A stretch of DNA of 64,000 nt from Alicycliphilus sp. UBA6560 (GCA_002434305.1 DJJU01000013.1:1-64000); one strand, 5' to 3'; positions 9,259-17,482 are shown, counted from the first letter of the stretch. Notes: a model not told the origin generated them from the sequence alone. Numbers and translations are program-made.

Positions 9259-11127
9259 ATGAACGCACCCGCCATGCAGGGGCTGGACATCCAGGCTCCT
9301 TCGTACGTCAAGAACGCCAAACTGGTCGCCTGGGTGGCCGAGATGGCCGCGCTGTGCAAGCCCGCGCGCATCCACTGGTGCGACGGTAGCCAGGAGGAAT
9401 ACGACCAGCTGTGCCAGCAGCTGGTAGATGCGGGCACCTTCAAGCGCCTGAACCCGGCCCTGCGCCCGAACAGCTACCTGGCCTGGTCCGACCCGTCCGA
9501 CGTGGCCCGCGTGGAAGACCGCACCTTCATCTGCTCGCAGCACAAGGACGACGCCGGCCCCACCAACAACTGGATGGACCCACAAGAGATGCGCGCCACG
9601 CTGCGCCCGCTGTTCGACGGCTGCATGCGCGGGCGCACCATGTATGTGGTGCCGTTCTCCATGGGCCCGCTGGGCAGCCCCATCGCCCATGTCGGCGTGG
9701 AGCTGTCCGACAGTGCCTATGTGGCCGTGAACATGAAGCTCATGACCCGCATGGGCCGCGCCGTGCACGACGTGATCGGCACCGACGGCGACTTCGTGCC
9801 CTGCATGCACACCGTGGGCGCGCCCCTGGCCGAGGGCCAGAAGGACGAAACCAGCTGGCCCTGCAACCCGGACACCAAGTACATCGTGCACTACCCCGAG
9901 ACGCGCGAGATCTGGTCCTACGGCTCGGGCTACGGCGGCAACGCCCTCTTGGGCAAGAAGTGCCTGGCGCTGCGCATCGCCTCCACCATGGGCCGCGACC
10001 AGGGCTGGCTGGCCGAGCACATGCTGATCCTGGGCGTGCAGAACCCCGAAGGCAAGAAGTACCACGTGGCCGCCGCCTTCCCCAGCGCCTGCGGCAAGAC
10101 CAACTTCTCCATGCTGGTGCCGCCGAAGGCCTTCGACGGCTGGAAGGTCACCACCATCGGCGACGACATCGCCTGGATCAAGCCGCAGGCCGACGGGTCC
10201 TTGCGCGCCATCAACCCGGAGGCCGGCTACTTCGGCGTGGCCCCCGGCACCAACATGCAGACCAACCCGAACTGCATGCTGAGCCTGAACAAGGACGTGA
10301 TCTTCACCAACGTGGCGCTCACCGACGACGGCGACGTGTGGTGGGAAGGGATGGAAAAGGACACGGGCGCCCTGCCCGAGCACCTGATCGACTGGCAAGG
10401 CCGTGACTGGACCCCGGCCATCGCTCGCGAGACCGGCGCCAAGGCGGCCCACCCCAACGCCCGCTTCACCGTGGCCGCCACCAACAACCCGGCGCTGGAC
10501 GAGGCCTGGGACGACCCGGCCGGCGTGAAGATCGACGCCATCATCTTCGGCGGCCGCCGCTCCACCACCGTGCCCCTGGTGACCGAGGCACGCAACTGGA
10601 CGGAAGGCGTGTACATGGCCGCCACCATGGGCAGCGAGACCACGGCCGCCGCCTTCGGTCAGCAGGGCGTGGTGCGCCGCGACCCCTTCGCCATGCTGCC
10701 CTTCATCGGCTACAACATGAGCGACTACTTCGGCCACTGGCTGCAGCTGGGCGCCAAGATCGAGGCGCAAGGCGCGCAGCTGCCGCGCATCTTCACCACC
10801 AACTGGTTCCGCAAGGGCGAGGACGGCAAGTTCGTCTGGCCCGGCTACGGCGAGAACATGCGCGTGCTCAAGTGGATGATCGACCGCATCGAAGGCCAGG
10901 CCGCCGGCCAGGAGACGCCGTTTGGCATCGCCCCGCAGTACGCCGAGATCAACTGGCAGGGCCTGGACTTCACGCCTGCGCAGTTCGACAGCGTCACCGG
11001 CGTCGACCGCGCCGCCTGGGCCGAAGAGCTGCAGTCCCACGCCGAGCACTTCGACAAGCTGGCCCAGCGCCTGCCCGAGGCGCTGCGCACCACCCAGGCC
11101 GAGCTGCGCGAGCGCCTGGCCGCCTGA
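9259..11127 (+). CDS. pckG: Phosphoenolpyruvate carboxykinase (GTP)
   Basis: Cytosolic gluconeogenic enzyme converting oxaloacetate and GTP to phosphoenolpyruvate, CO2 and GDP. The 622-residue length matches the GTP-dependent class (ATP-dependent PckA is about 540). Visible hallmarks: the kinase P-loop AFPSACGKTNFSML near residues 272-286 with the family Cys, GDDIAWIKPQADG, the NPEAGYFGVAPGTN substrate/metal segment, the FGGRRSTTVPLV element, and the guanine-binding NWFRKGEDGKFVWPGYGENMRVLKWMIDR cluster. ATG 9259 follows AAGGT. Its terminator at 11162 carries the ICE attachment site. Confidence 0.96.
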   Translation: MNAPAMQGLDIQAPSYVKNAKLVAWVAEMAALCKPARIHWCDGSQEEYDQLCQQLVDAGTFKRLNPALRPNSYLAWSDPSDVARVEDRTFICSQHKDDAGPTNNWMDPQEMRATLRPLFDGCMRGRTMYVVPFSMGPLGSPIAHVGVELSDSAYVAVNMKLMTRMGRAVHDVIGTDGDFVPCMHTVGAPLAEGQKDETSWPCNPDTKYIVHYPETREIWSYGSGYGGNALLGKKCLALRIASTMGRDQGWLAEHMLILGVQNPEGKKYHVAAAFPSACGKTNFSMLVPPKAFDGWKVTTIGDDIAWIKPQADGSLRAINPEAGYFGVAPGTNMQTNPNCMLSLNKDVIFTNVALTDDGDVWWEGMEKDTGALPEHLIDWQGRDWTPAIARETGAKAAHPNARFTVAATNNPALDEAWDDPAGVKIDAIIFGGRRSTTVPLVTEARNWTEGVYMAATMGSETTAAAFGQQGVVRRDPFAMLPFIGYNMSDYFGHWLQLGAKIEAQGAQLPRIFTTNWFRKGEDGKFVWPGYGENMRVLKWMIDRIEGQAAGQETPFGIAPQYAEINWQGLDFTPAQFDSVTGVDRAAWAEELQSHAEHFDKLAQRLPEALRTTQAELRERLAA

Positions 11128-11161
11128 CGCACGGCTGGTGCCCCGGCCGCAAGGCCCCAGG

Positions 11162-11194
11162 CCCCTGCAGCAGCGATGCGGCGGGGGTTTTTTT
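11162..11194 (+). terminator. pckG intrinsic terminator; its T-tract is the ICE left attachment site
   Basis: CCCCTGCAGC (11162-11171) pairs with GCGGCGGGG (read with the preceding G, 11178-11187) with one A-G mismatch and one T-G wobble, loop AGCGAT, then seven T (11188-11194). Six of those T form the left att repeat, so ICE insertion leaves this terminator functional. Confidence 0.8.
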
Positions 11195-11196
11195 GT
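11189..11196 (+). repeat. Left attachment repeat (attL core TTTTTTGT)
   Basis: Direct copy of the right-end repeat at 59598-59605. It lies in the pckG terminator T-run, 175 bp before the integrase start. The inner flank TTTCACGA resembles the inverted right-end flank TTTCTCGT. Confidence 0.8.
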
Positions 11197-11370
11197 TTCA
11201 CGATGACTCCAGCCCGACATTTCGCTGGACTGCGCTGTAGCCAGATACAGCAGGTTTATCAATAACTTACGCGCGTCCATCATATGCCGGTGCTTTCCGA
11301 AACCTGACCCGGCTTCCGCTCTCATGGCTCCCATGTGGCTCTTGGAAATCGGGTCTTCCAAGGAGTCATC

Positions 11371-12579
11371 ATGGCAAAGATCAAGCTCACCAAGACCGCC
11401 GTCGAGACGGCGCAACCCCAGGCGCAGGCCGTCGAACTGCGGGACACCGTGGTGCCCGGCTTCCTGTGCAAGATTACACCGGCGGGCCGCCGCGTGTTCA
11501 TGCTCCAGTACCGCACGAACGCAGGCGAACGCCGCAAGCCCGCTCTGGGTCTGTTCGGCGAGCTGACCGTCGAACAAGCCCGCGTCATGGCGCAGGACTG
11601 GCTGGCCGAGGTTCGCCGGGGTGGCGATCCTGGTGGCGCCAAGGCCGAGGCGCGCAAGGCGCCCACGATGGCCGAGCTGTGCAAAAAGTTCATGGAGGAC
11701 TACTCCAAGAAGCGCAACAAGCCCAGCACCTGGCGCGGCTATCAGGCGGTCATCGACCGCTGCATTGTCCCGATGCTGGGCCGCAAGAAGGTGGCTGACG
11801 TGAAGCGCCCCGACATTGCCGGGTACATGGAAAAGCTCTCCTACAAGCCCACCGAGGCGAACAAGGGCTTCGCCATCTTGCGCAAGATGTTCAACCTGGC
11901 CGAAGTGTGGGGCTTCCGCCCGGACGGCACCAACCCGTGCCGCCATGTTCCGATGTATCCGCCCGGCAAGCAGACCCGCCTCATCGTGGATGATGAAATG
12001 GTGCTGATCTTTCGCCAGTTGGAGACGCTGGAGGCGGAGGGGCTGGAGAGCTATGTCATTCCATTGGCGATCCGCCTGCAATTCGAGTTCGCGGGCCGCC
12101 GCTCCGAAATCTGCACGCTCGAATGGGACTGGATCGACCTCGCAAACCGGCGTGTGATGTGGCCCGACAGCAAGACCGGCGGCATGTCCAAGCCCATGAG
12201 CGCGGAAGCCTATCGGCTGCTTTCGACTGTGCCGCGCCGGGAGGGTTGCCCCTACGTCCTGCCGTCGCCCAACGACCCGACCCGGCACCTGACCTTCGGC
12301 GAACACTATGGCGGCTGGTGCCGGGTGCTCAAGGCCGCCGGCGTCCCACACGTCGGCACGCATGGCATCCGCCACCGCTCGGCGACGGACATTGCCAATT
12401 CGGGGGTGCCCATCAAGGTCGGCATGGAACTGACCCAGCACAAGACCGTCGCGCAGTTCATGCACTACGTCCATACCGAGGACAAGCCCGTGCGCGATGC
12501 AGCCGAGCTGGTGGCCAGCCGGCGTCAAGCCATCACCGGGGCACGGCGAACTGATCCGGTGGAAACAGCGACTACCTAA
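11371..12579 (+). CDS. int: Tyrosine site-specific recombinase (ICE integrase)
   Basis: Catalyses integration and excision at the TTTTTYRT sites. The 402-residue protein has an N-terminal arm-binding domain (PGFLCKITPAGRRVFMLQYRTNAGERRKPALG), a core-binding SAM-like domain (about 90-190) and a catalytic domain with the expected residues: Arg in EFAGRRSEICTLEW (about 240), Lys in DSKTGG, HGIRHR (331-336), and Tyr about 365 in MHYVH. ATG 11371 follows AAGGAG (11360-11365); the frame is open upstream to 11335 but without a ribosome site. Position beside attL is typical of the family. Confidence 0.93.
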   Translation: MAKIKLTKTAVETAQPQAQAVELRDTVVPGFLCKITPAGRRVFMLQYRTNAGERRKPALGLFGELTVEQARVMAQDWLAEVRRGGDPGGAKAEARKAPTMAELCKKFMEDYSKKRNKPSTWRGYQAVIDRCIVPMLGRKKVADVKRPDIAGYMEKLSYKPTEANKGFAILRKMFNLAEVWGFRPDGTNPCRHVPMYPPGKQTRLIVDDEMVLIFRQLETLEAEGLESYVIPLAIRLQFEFAGRRSEICTLEWDWIDLANRRVMWPDSKTGGMSKPMSAEAYRLLSTVPRREGCPYVLPSPNDPTRHLTFGEHYGGWCRVLKAAGVPHVGTHGIRHRSATDIANSGVPIKVGMELTQHKTVAQFMHYVHTEDKPVRDAAELVASRRQAITGARRTDPVETATT

Positions 12580-12588
12580 GCCAACTTC

Positions 12589-12616
12589 TTGCGATTCATA
12601 CCCGAACGAATATAAT
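12589..12616 (+). promoter_or_regulatory. Promoter and candidate operator of the higBA-like operon
   Basis: TTGCGA (12589-12594), 16-bp spacer, perfect TATAAT (12611-12616). Transcription would start near 12623, inside a perfect palindrome AATCATGATT (12614-12623), a plausible site for autoregulation by the antitoxin. The ATG at 12618 lies before the expected start point, so the toxin probably starts at 12636. Confidence 0.6.
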
Positions 12617-12635
12617 CATGATTCAGAAGCGCAAG

Positions 12636-12977
12636 ATGCTGTACTGGGAAGGCTCCTCGAAGAAGGACTTCAAGAAGTTTCCCATCGACGTACAGAAGGA
12701 CATGGGTGTGGCGTTGTTCATCGTCCAGTTGGGCAGCACGCCACATTCGGCAAAGCCCTGGAAGAGGTTGGGCCCCGGTGTGTATGAATTGGTGGAAGAC
12801 CACCGGAGCGATACCTTCCGGGCGGTCTATACAGTGAAGATGGGCGATGCGGTACATGTACTACATGCGTTCCAGAAGAAGTCTAAGTCCGGCATCGCCA
12901 CACCGCAGCCGGACGTGGAACTGATCGAGAAGCGGTTGAAGGCCGTGCTGGCCCGTCACAAGACGAGCGGGAGATAA
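12636..12977 (+). CDS. higB: Type II toxin, HigB/RelE-like (phage Gp49-like family)
   Basis: About 113 residues in the compact RelE/HigB mRNA-interferase fold as annotated for Gp49-like (DUF891) toxins: LYWEGSSKKDFKKFP at the start, a central DTFRAVYTVKMGDAVHVLHAFQKKSKSGIATP block, and a basic C-terminus. The FRAVYTV..VLHAFQKK motif is the best-conserved part of this family. Toxin precedes antitoxin, the HigBA order, with three bases between them. The frame also contains ATG 12618, but the promoter placement favours 12636. It likely stabilises the ICE or acts as an abortive-infection module. Confidence 0.85.
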   Translation: MLYWEGSSKKDFKKFPIDVQKDMGVALFIVQLGSTPHSAKPWKRLGPGVYELVEDHRSDTFRAVYTVKMGDAVHVLHAFQKKSKSGIATPQPDVELIEKRLKAVLARHKTSGR

Positions 12978-12980
12978 ACG

Positions 12981-13301
12981 ATGAAGCGTAGTGACCATTC
13001 GCAAGGCACTGACAACGTGCTGCGAGATTTGGGCTTTGACGATGCTGAAGAGCTTTCGGCAAAGGCAGCGCTCGCGCTCAAGCTCAATGAATTGATTGAC
13101 CATCGCGGCCTGAGCCAGACGGAGACTGCTGCGATCACGGGCATGACTCAACCAAAAGTGTCCCAAGTCCGCCGCTACAAGCTCCAGAACATTTCACTGG
13201 AACGGCTGATGCAGGCACTGGTGTCACTGGATCAGCGTGTGGAGATTGTGGTGCAGCCTGCGCAGCGTACTCATTCGGCGTGCATTACGGTTGCCGCATG
13301 A
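12981..13301 (+). CDS. higA: XRE-family antitoxin (HigA-like)
   Basis: 106 residues with one Cro/C1-type HTH: ALKLNELIDHRGLSQTETAAITGMTQPKVSQVRRYKLQNISLERLMQAL (about residues 31-80). It is the cognate antitoxin and probable autorepressor of the toxin gene immediately upstream. The N-terminal 25 residues would contact the toxin. Operon membership is clear from three-base spacing; partner specificity is inferred. Confidence 0.85.
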   Translation: MKRSDHSQGTDNVLRDLGFDDAEELSAKAALALKLNELIDHRGLSQTETAAITGMTQPKVSQVRRYKLQNISLERLMQALVSLDQRVEIVVQPAQRTHSACITVAA

Positions 13302-13335
13302 GTCGGTGGGGTCTGCATAGAGGGGGATGGGGAGA

Positions 13336-14316
13336 ATGAAGTTTGCTTATGAAGATTTGAGCGACGATCAGTTTGAGGTGCTGATCGTGCTCTTGTGCCA
13401 ACGCTTGCTCGGTATCGCCGTTCAGGGATTCGCAAAAGGGCCGGATGGCGGGCGTGACGCAAAATTCGTCGGCACGGCGGAACTGCACCCCAGCAAGGCC
13501 GCCCCGTGGGTAGGCACAGTCATTGTTCAGGCCAAGCATACCAACGGGTACAACCGCAGCTTTTCGGAACTGGATTTCTACAGCACATCTAGCAGCAACA
13601 CGGTGGTCGGCAAAGAAGTACCACGCATCAAGAAACTGCGCGATGCCAAGCAACTCGACCACTACATGCTGTTTGCGAATCGCCGCCTGACCGGCAATTC
13701 CGAGACAGAAATCCGTGACCACATCGCCGCCGAATGCGGCGTCCCTGCTTCGTCTATCTATCTTTGCGGCCTGGAACAACTAGAACTGTGGCTGAAACGC
13801 TTTCCAGAAGTAGCCCAGGAGGCGAATTTGGATGCGGTGGACTCACCGCTGATTGTCAGTCCAGATGATCTTGCAGAGGTTGTCCAGGCGCTAGCACGTC
13901 AGAAGGATGGCCTCACGGCGTTACTCGACGACCCGCCCACCGTGCGCGTGACGTATGAGGAAAAGAACACGCTCAACAATATGACGGCAGCGTATGCGAA
14001 GGAGCAGCGGCGTAAATACCTGAAGGAAACGGCGCAAATTCGTACTTTCCTGGCTGCACCAGAGAACATCGAATTGCTGCGCATGTACGAATCTGTGGTC
14101 GATGAGTTTCAGCTCAAGATCCTTGCGAAGCGCAAGGACTACCAGACCTTCGACGAGATCATGGAGTATCTGGTGGATCTGCTGTTCAATCGTGACCCGG
14201 TTCTTCGGCAGCACGCCCACAAGCGACTGACGCGAGCCATTCTTTTCTACATGTATTGGAACTGCGATATTGGGGAGGTGGATGATGCTGCGGCCAACCA
14301 AACACTCACACCCTGA
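13336..14316 (+). CDS. ABC-three-component (ABC-3C) system protein with restriction-endonuclease-like domain
   Basis: First gene of a three-gene operon. The N-terminal 180 residues look like a restriction-endonuclease fold: KGPDGGRDAKF (Asp41) followed by WVGTVIVQAKHT (Gln65-x-Lys67), a D..QxK-type active site. A Met-rich linker leads to a helical C-terminal half (residues 190-326) of the kind described as a C-terminal ABC-3C domain. ABC-3C systems were predicted by comparative genomics to be phage/mobile-element defence, with this gene as nuclease effector and the ATPase as sensor. MKFAYEDLSDDQFEVL is the likely start; ATG 13327 is an alternative. GC looks lower than in the surrounding ICE core. 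Confidence 0.72.
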   Translation: MKFAYEDLSDDQFEVLIVLLCQRLLGIAVQGFAKGPDGGRDAKFVGTAELHPSKAAPWVGTVIVQAKHTNGYNRSFSELDFYSTSSSNTVVGKEVPRIKKLRDAKQLDHYMLFANRRLTGNSETEIRDHIAAECGVPASSIYLCGLEQLELWLKRFPEVAQEANLDAVDSPLIVSPDDLAEVVQALARQKDGLTALLDDPPTVRVTYEEKNTLNNMTAAYAKEQRRKYLKETAQIRTFLAAPENIELLRMYESVVDEFQLKILAKRKDYQTFDEIMEYLVDLLFNRDPVLRQHAHKRLTRAILFYMYWNCDIGEVDDAAANQTLTP

Positions 14317-14533
14317 TCGCACGGTCATTAATGTTTCTCTGCTGCTCCTGTCGCGGCTGAAAGATCGTCGCGTCGATGAGTACGATGTACTGCGCAAATT
14401 TGCAAAGAAGCACGTTGTGGGTGGCGACGTGCTTTTCCTGCCTGCGCTCAATTTTCTTTATCTAATGGGCTTGGTTGAATATCGCCCCAAGACTGACGCA
14501 GTGGAATACGTGGGGCCAAATGAAGCTATCTAA
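14285..14533 (+). CDS. ABC-3C system middle component (MC6-like)
   Basis: 82 residues: MLRPTKHSHPDRTVINVSLLLLSRLK, then VDEYDVLRKFAKKHVVGGDVLFLPALNFLYLMGLVEYRPKTDAVEYVG. The PTKHxHPDxTxxN opening and the ALNFLYLMGLVEY end are, as I recall, typical of small middle component 6 proteins, with a winged-helix-like layout. It overlaps the upstream gene by 32 bases and the downstream ATPase by 14, so the three are translationally coupled. GGGGAGG (14272-14278) serves ATG 14285. Confidence 0.75.
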   Translation: MLRPTKHSHPDRTVINVSLLLLSRLKDRRVDEYDVLRKFAKKHVVGGDVLFLPALNFLYLMGLVEYRPKTDAVEYVGPNEAI

Positions 14534-16316
14534 ACTCTATTCCAACAAGCCGGATGTGTTCGAGCCCGTGGACTTTGCTCCTGGGCTGAATGTCGTCATG
14601 GCTGAAATCCGACTGCCGGAGAATCGAAACAAGGACACCCACAATCTTGGGAAGACCACGCTGGGGCGTCTTTTGGACTTCGGCTTCCTGGCTGGCAAAG
14701 ACCCTAAGTTCTTCCTTTTCAAGCATTTTGACTTGTTCAAGGATTTCGTCTTTTTCCTTGAAATTGAACTGGAGGATGGTTCTTTCATCACGATCCGACG
14801 CAGCGTAGAGGACGCAACCAAGATCGCCTTCAAGCAGCATGAAGCAGGCCACCAAGATTTGTCGGCGTTGGCGCTCGCGGAATGGGGGCATCGGGACGTT
14901 CCTTTTGAACGTGCACGCGAACTGCTTGACGGCCTGCTCGACTGGCGTGCTCTCAAACCGTGGTCTTACCGCAAGGCGCTTGGTTACCTGCTTCGGTCGC
15001 AAGAGGATTTTCGTGAGGTTTTCCAACTTCGCAAGTTCGCCTCCAAACATGCTGACTGGAAGCCATTTCTTGCACATCTTCTGGGCTTTGACGCCAAGCT
15101 CATCGCTGACCACTATGCGAAAGAGCACGAACTTGCCAAAAAACAGGAGACAGCGCAAACCATTAAAAATGAACTAGGAGGTTCGGTCGAGGACATCAGC
15201 AAAATTGAAGGCATTCTTCTGCTTAAGCAAAAGGACGCAGAGAAGAAGCAAGTGCTGCTGGATGCTTTCGATTTTCGTGCCCAAGACAAGGATCGCACCA
15301 AGAAGGTGGTTGATGAAGTCGATGAGCGAATCGCGGCGCTGAATTCGGAACGCTATTCCTTGAGTCAAAATAGGAAGAAGGTGCAGGCATCGTTGCAGGA
15401 AGATCAAATTCTTTTCAGTCCCGATGAGGCGCAGAGGTTGTTTGGCGAAGCTGGCGTGTTGTTCCAAGGGCAGATCAAGAAGGATTTCCAGCAGTTGATC
15501 GCTTTCAATCGGGCTATCACGGATGAGCGCCGCGGCTACCTACAGGAAGAATTTGCGGAAATCGAAGGAGAGTTGAAGCGGGTGAGTGCAGAGCTGAATG
15601 TGCTAGGGAAAAAGCGTTCGGAAATGCTCTCCTTTCTGAGCGGGACGGATGTTTTCACCAAGTACAAGCAGCTCTCGGATGAGATGGTGACATTACGCGC
15701 GGACATCACATCGTTGGAGCATCAGAAAGGCCATTTGCATCGCCTCCAGGAGTTGCGTACAGAGATTCGATCCTTGACGGAAGAGCGTGACCATTTGCAG
15801 GCACGGATTGAAGCCGACGTGGACAAGCAGAACTCCGATCAGGCAAGCCTGTTCTCCACGATTCGCGTTTTCTTCAGCGAGATTGTTGAGGAAGTCATTG
15901 ATCGCAAGGCGCTGTTGAGCGTGGCGATCAACCAGGTAGGTCATCTGGACTTCAAAGCGGAAATTCTCGATGGATCAGGTAACGCCACCAGTGCTGACCT
16001 GGGGCATACATACCGCAAGCTGCTGTGCGTTGCCTTCGATATGGCCGTGCTGCGAGCGCACCTGGGCGAGAAGTTTCCGCGTTTTGTCTATCACGACGGA
16101 GTGTTGGAGTCGCTGGACGACCGAAAGAAAGAGAACTTGCTGACGGTTGTACGTCGCTATGCAGATTTAGGGTTGCAGCCGGTCATCACGTTGATTGACT
16201 CCGATTTGCCAGTACGAGCAGAAGATGATGCCCCTGTTTTTACAGCAAGTGAAATCGTCGTCACGCTGCACGATGAGGGGGATCACGGTCGAATTTTTAA
16301 GATGAGAGGGTGGTAA
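14520..16316 (+). CDS. DUF2326-type SMC/RecN-like ATPase of the ABC-3C system
   Basis: 598 residues with SMC-like organisation. A degenerate Walker A, KDTHNLGKTTLGRLLDFGF, sits near residues 38-56 (the first Gly of the P-loop is Asp, as I recall for DUF2326). Long charged coiled coils span about 200-480. The C-terminal lobe has LGHTYRKLLCVAFDMAVLRAHLG and a Walker B-like RFVYHDGVLESLDDRKK. In the ABC-3C model the ATPase senses aberrant nucleic acid and licenses the nuclease partner. ATG 14520 overlaps the middle-component stop. It is the last gene of the operon; a 457-bp non-coding stretch follows. Confidence 0.78.
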   Translation: MKLSKLYSNKPDVFEPVDFAPGLNVVMAEIRLPENRNKDTHNLGKTTLGRLLDFGFLAGKDPKFFLFKHFDLFKDFVFFLEIELEDGSFITIRRSVEDATKIAFKQHEAGHQDLSALALAEWGHRDVPFERARELLDGLLDWRALKPWSYRKALGYLLRSQEDFREVFQLRKFASKHADWKPFLAHLLGFDAKLIADHYAKEHELAKKQETAQTIKNELGGSVEDISKIEGILLLKQKDAEKKQVLLDAFDFRAQDKDRTKKVVDEVDERIAALNSERYSLSQNRKKVQASLQEDQILFSPDEAQRLFGEAGVLFQGQIKKDFQQLIAFNRAITDERRGYLQEEFAEIEGELKRVSAELNVLGKKRSEMLSFLSGTDVFTKYKQLSDEMVTLRADITSLEHQKGHLHRLQELRTEIRSLTEERDHLQARIEADVDKQNSDQASLFSTIRVFFSEIVEEVIDRKALLSVAINQVGHLDFKAEILDGSGNATSADLGHTYRKLLCVAFDMAVLRAHLGEKFPRFVYHDGVLESLDDRKKENLLTVVRRYADLGLQPVITLIDSDLPVRAEDDAPVFTASEIVVTLHDEGDHGRIFKMRGW

Positions 16317-16398
16317 CTCAATCCTCATTGGTTCACGCGATCAGTCAAGCCATCCTTCTAGCATTCAATGTGATGGCTTGTGCGCGTTAAGCAGGTCG

Positions 16399-16423
16399 AT
16401 TGTCGTATCACTGGTACGACAAT
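16399..16423. promoter_or_regulatory. Perfect 9-bp inverted repeat (operator-like)
   Basis: ATTGTCGTA and TACGACAAT are exact reverse complements separated by seven bases. There is no T-run, so a protein-binding site is more likely than a terminator. It lies 83 bases past the ATPase gene. Confidence 0.5.
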
Positions 16424-16468
16424 TCAGATACAGAAAATCTTCCCTCTATAAGCATCCGAGCGTCCCGG

Positions 16469-16573
16469 CGTACCGCCGTCGGGCTCGCGGGCTGCGCCTC
16501 GTTCCGAGTCGCGGCCATTCGGCTTTGATCCCTGACGCCTCCGGCCAGTGAGGGCCTGCGCGCTCCGCTTGCC
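16469..16573. repeat. ICE-internal dispersed repeat, diverged copy (short form)
   Basis: Shares with the copies at 22155 and 23381 the run CGGGCTGCGCC..CGCGGCCATTCGGCTT.GATCCCTGACGCCT in short matching blocks. It ends GGGCCTGCGCGCTCCGCTTGCC, a form also seen at 17483-17620. It carries no ORF of interest. Confidence 0.55.
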
Positions 16574-16773
16574 GCAAACCCCGTGTGCAGAGGTAGTGGT
16601 GAGGGGGCGGTCTTGCTGTGTCCCTTCACCGTATCACGGCGGTCTTGCCGTCAAGGGCGGCGCGCGCTGGTGCGCGCTTGCGTCCTGGCGGCCGGCTGCG
16701 CCCCCTGACTGCTGCGCTGCGCCGTGACTTCGACGGTTCCGGGCAATTCCGCCCTTGCAACCGGAGAGCAGTC

Positions 16774-17166
16774 ATGAATGACAAATCACACGTTTCCCTC
16801 GAACAGCACGTTTGCCTGGTCTGCGGCACGGCGTTCGATACCGGCGCGATCCTGCTGGACAAGCGCCTGCGCGCAAGCATGGAGCGTCACACGGCGACAG
16901 GCTGAGGCCTGTGCCCCGAGCATCAGAAGCTGTCCGATGACGGCTTTGTCGCGCTGGTCGAATGCGATCCGCAGCGCAGCGGCTCGCAGGCTGGCGGGCG
17001 CATGAAGCCCGAGCAGGCGTATCGCACGGGTCGGCTGGCGCACCTGCGGCGCACGGTGTTCGCCCAGGTGTTCAACGTGCCGATCGAGGACAGGCAGGCT
17101 TGCGTGTTCGTAGAGCCTGGCGTGATCGACCAGTTGCAGTCGATGACGGCGCCGGCGGCGAGCTGA
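16774..17166 (+). pseudogene. Zinc-ribbon-like ICE gene interrupted by an in-frame TGA
   Basis: The frame starts MNDKSHVSLEQHVCLVCGTAFDTG and runs 43 codons to ERHTATG, then TGA (16903-16905). It continues in the same frame with GLCPEHQKLSDDGFVALVECDP...MKPEQAYRTGRLAHLRRTVFAQVFNVP...VFVEPGVIDQLQSM for 86 codons to a second TGA at 17164. Both halves look like one protein with a CxxC zinc knuckle and a later Cys-Pro-Glu-His. In relatives as I remember them the interrupted position is Trp (TGG to TGA, one base). This is a nonsense mutation or readthrough, not a frameshift. GGAGAG precedes the ATG. Confidence 0.65.
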
Positions 17167-17228
17167 TCGCGCCGCGCTGCCTTCGGTGCGTCGTCCCTGC
17201 GGGGGCGGCGCACCTTTCTTTTTGCTGC

Positions 17229-17362
17229 GCCCGGCGTCGATACCTTCGCGCCTGTGGCGCTGCGCACTTCGCTTGCCTCCAGGGGAAAGCCCTGCGGGCT
17301 ATCCCCGCCGCACAGGCTTGGCGCCCCTGAACACCGCCGACCCGGCTGCGCCGGATCGGCCA
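17229..17362. repeat. ICE-internal dispersed repeat, copy A
   Basis: Carries the conserved series CCTTCGCGCCTG, GGCGCTGCGC, CTTCGCTTGCCTCC, GGGGAAAGCCCTGCGGGC, TATCCCCGCCG, CTTGGCGCCCCT and GGCTGCGCCGGATCGGCC in the same order as copies B (22155) and C (23381). It lacks their first 70 bp. Confidence 0.8.
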
Positions 17363-17482
17363 GACAGCATCCGCAGCAGATCCACGATGCCTTGCGTGCG
17401 CTCGTCCTGACCCTGTTGTCCATCCGGATTTGAAGTCTGGGCGTCCCCGGCCACCTGGGAGATGGCCGGTCGCGCTGTCGTG

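Larger units (their letters stand above)
16317..16773. other. Non-coding stretch between the defence operon and the ICE regulatory region
   Basis: 457 bp without a convincing gene. It contains a palindrome at 16399, a diverged copy of the ICE-internal repeat at 16469-16573, and GC-rich leader sequence ending in a ribosome site (CCGGAGAG) for the interrupted gene at 16774. It marks the switch from lower-GC cargo to the GC-rich ICE core. Confidence 0.6.

Noticed and set aside
9073..12528. 1151-residue minus-strand ORF spanning pckG and int
   Set aside because: It crosses the ICE junction and is antisense to two well-supported genes; composition is typical of a shadow frame.
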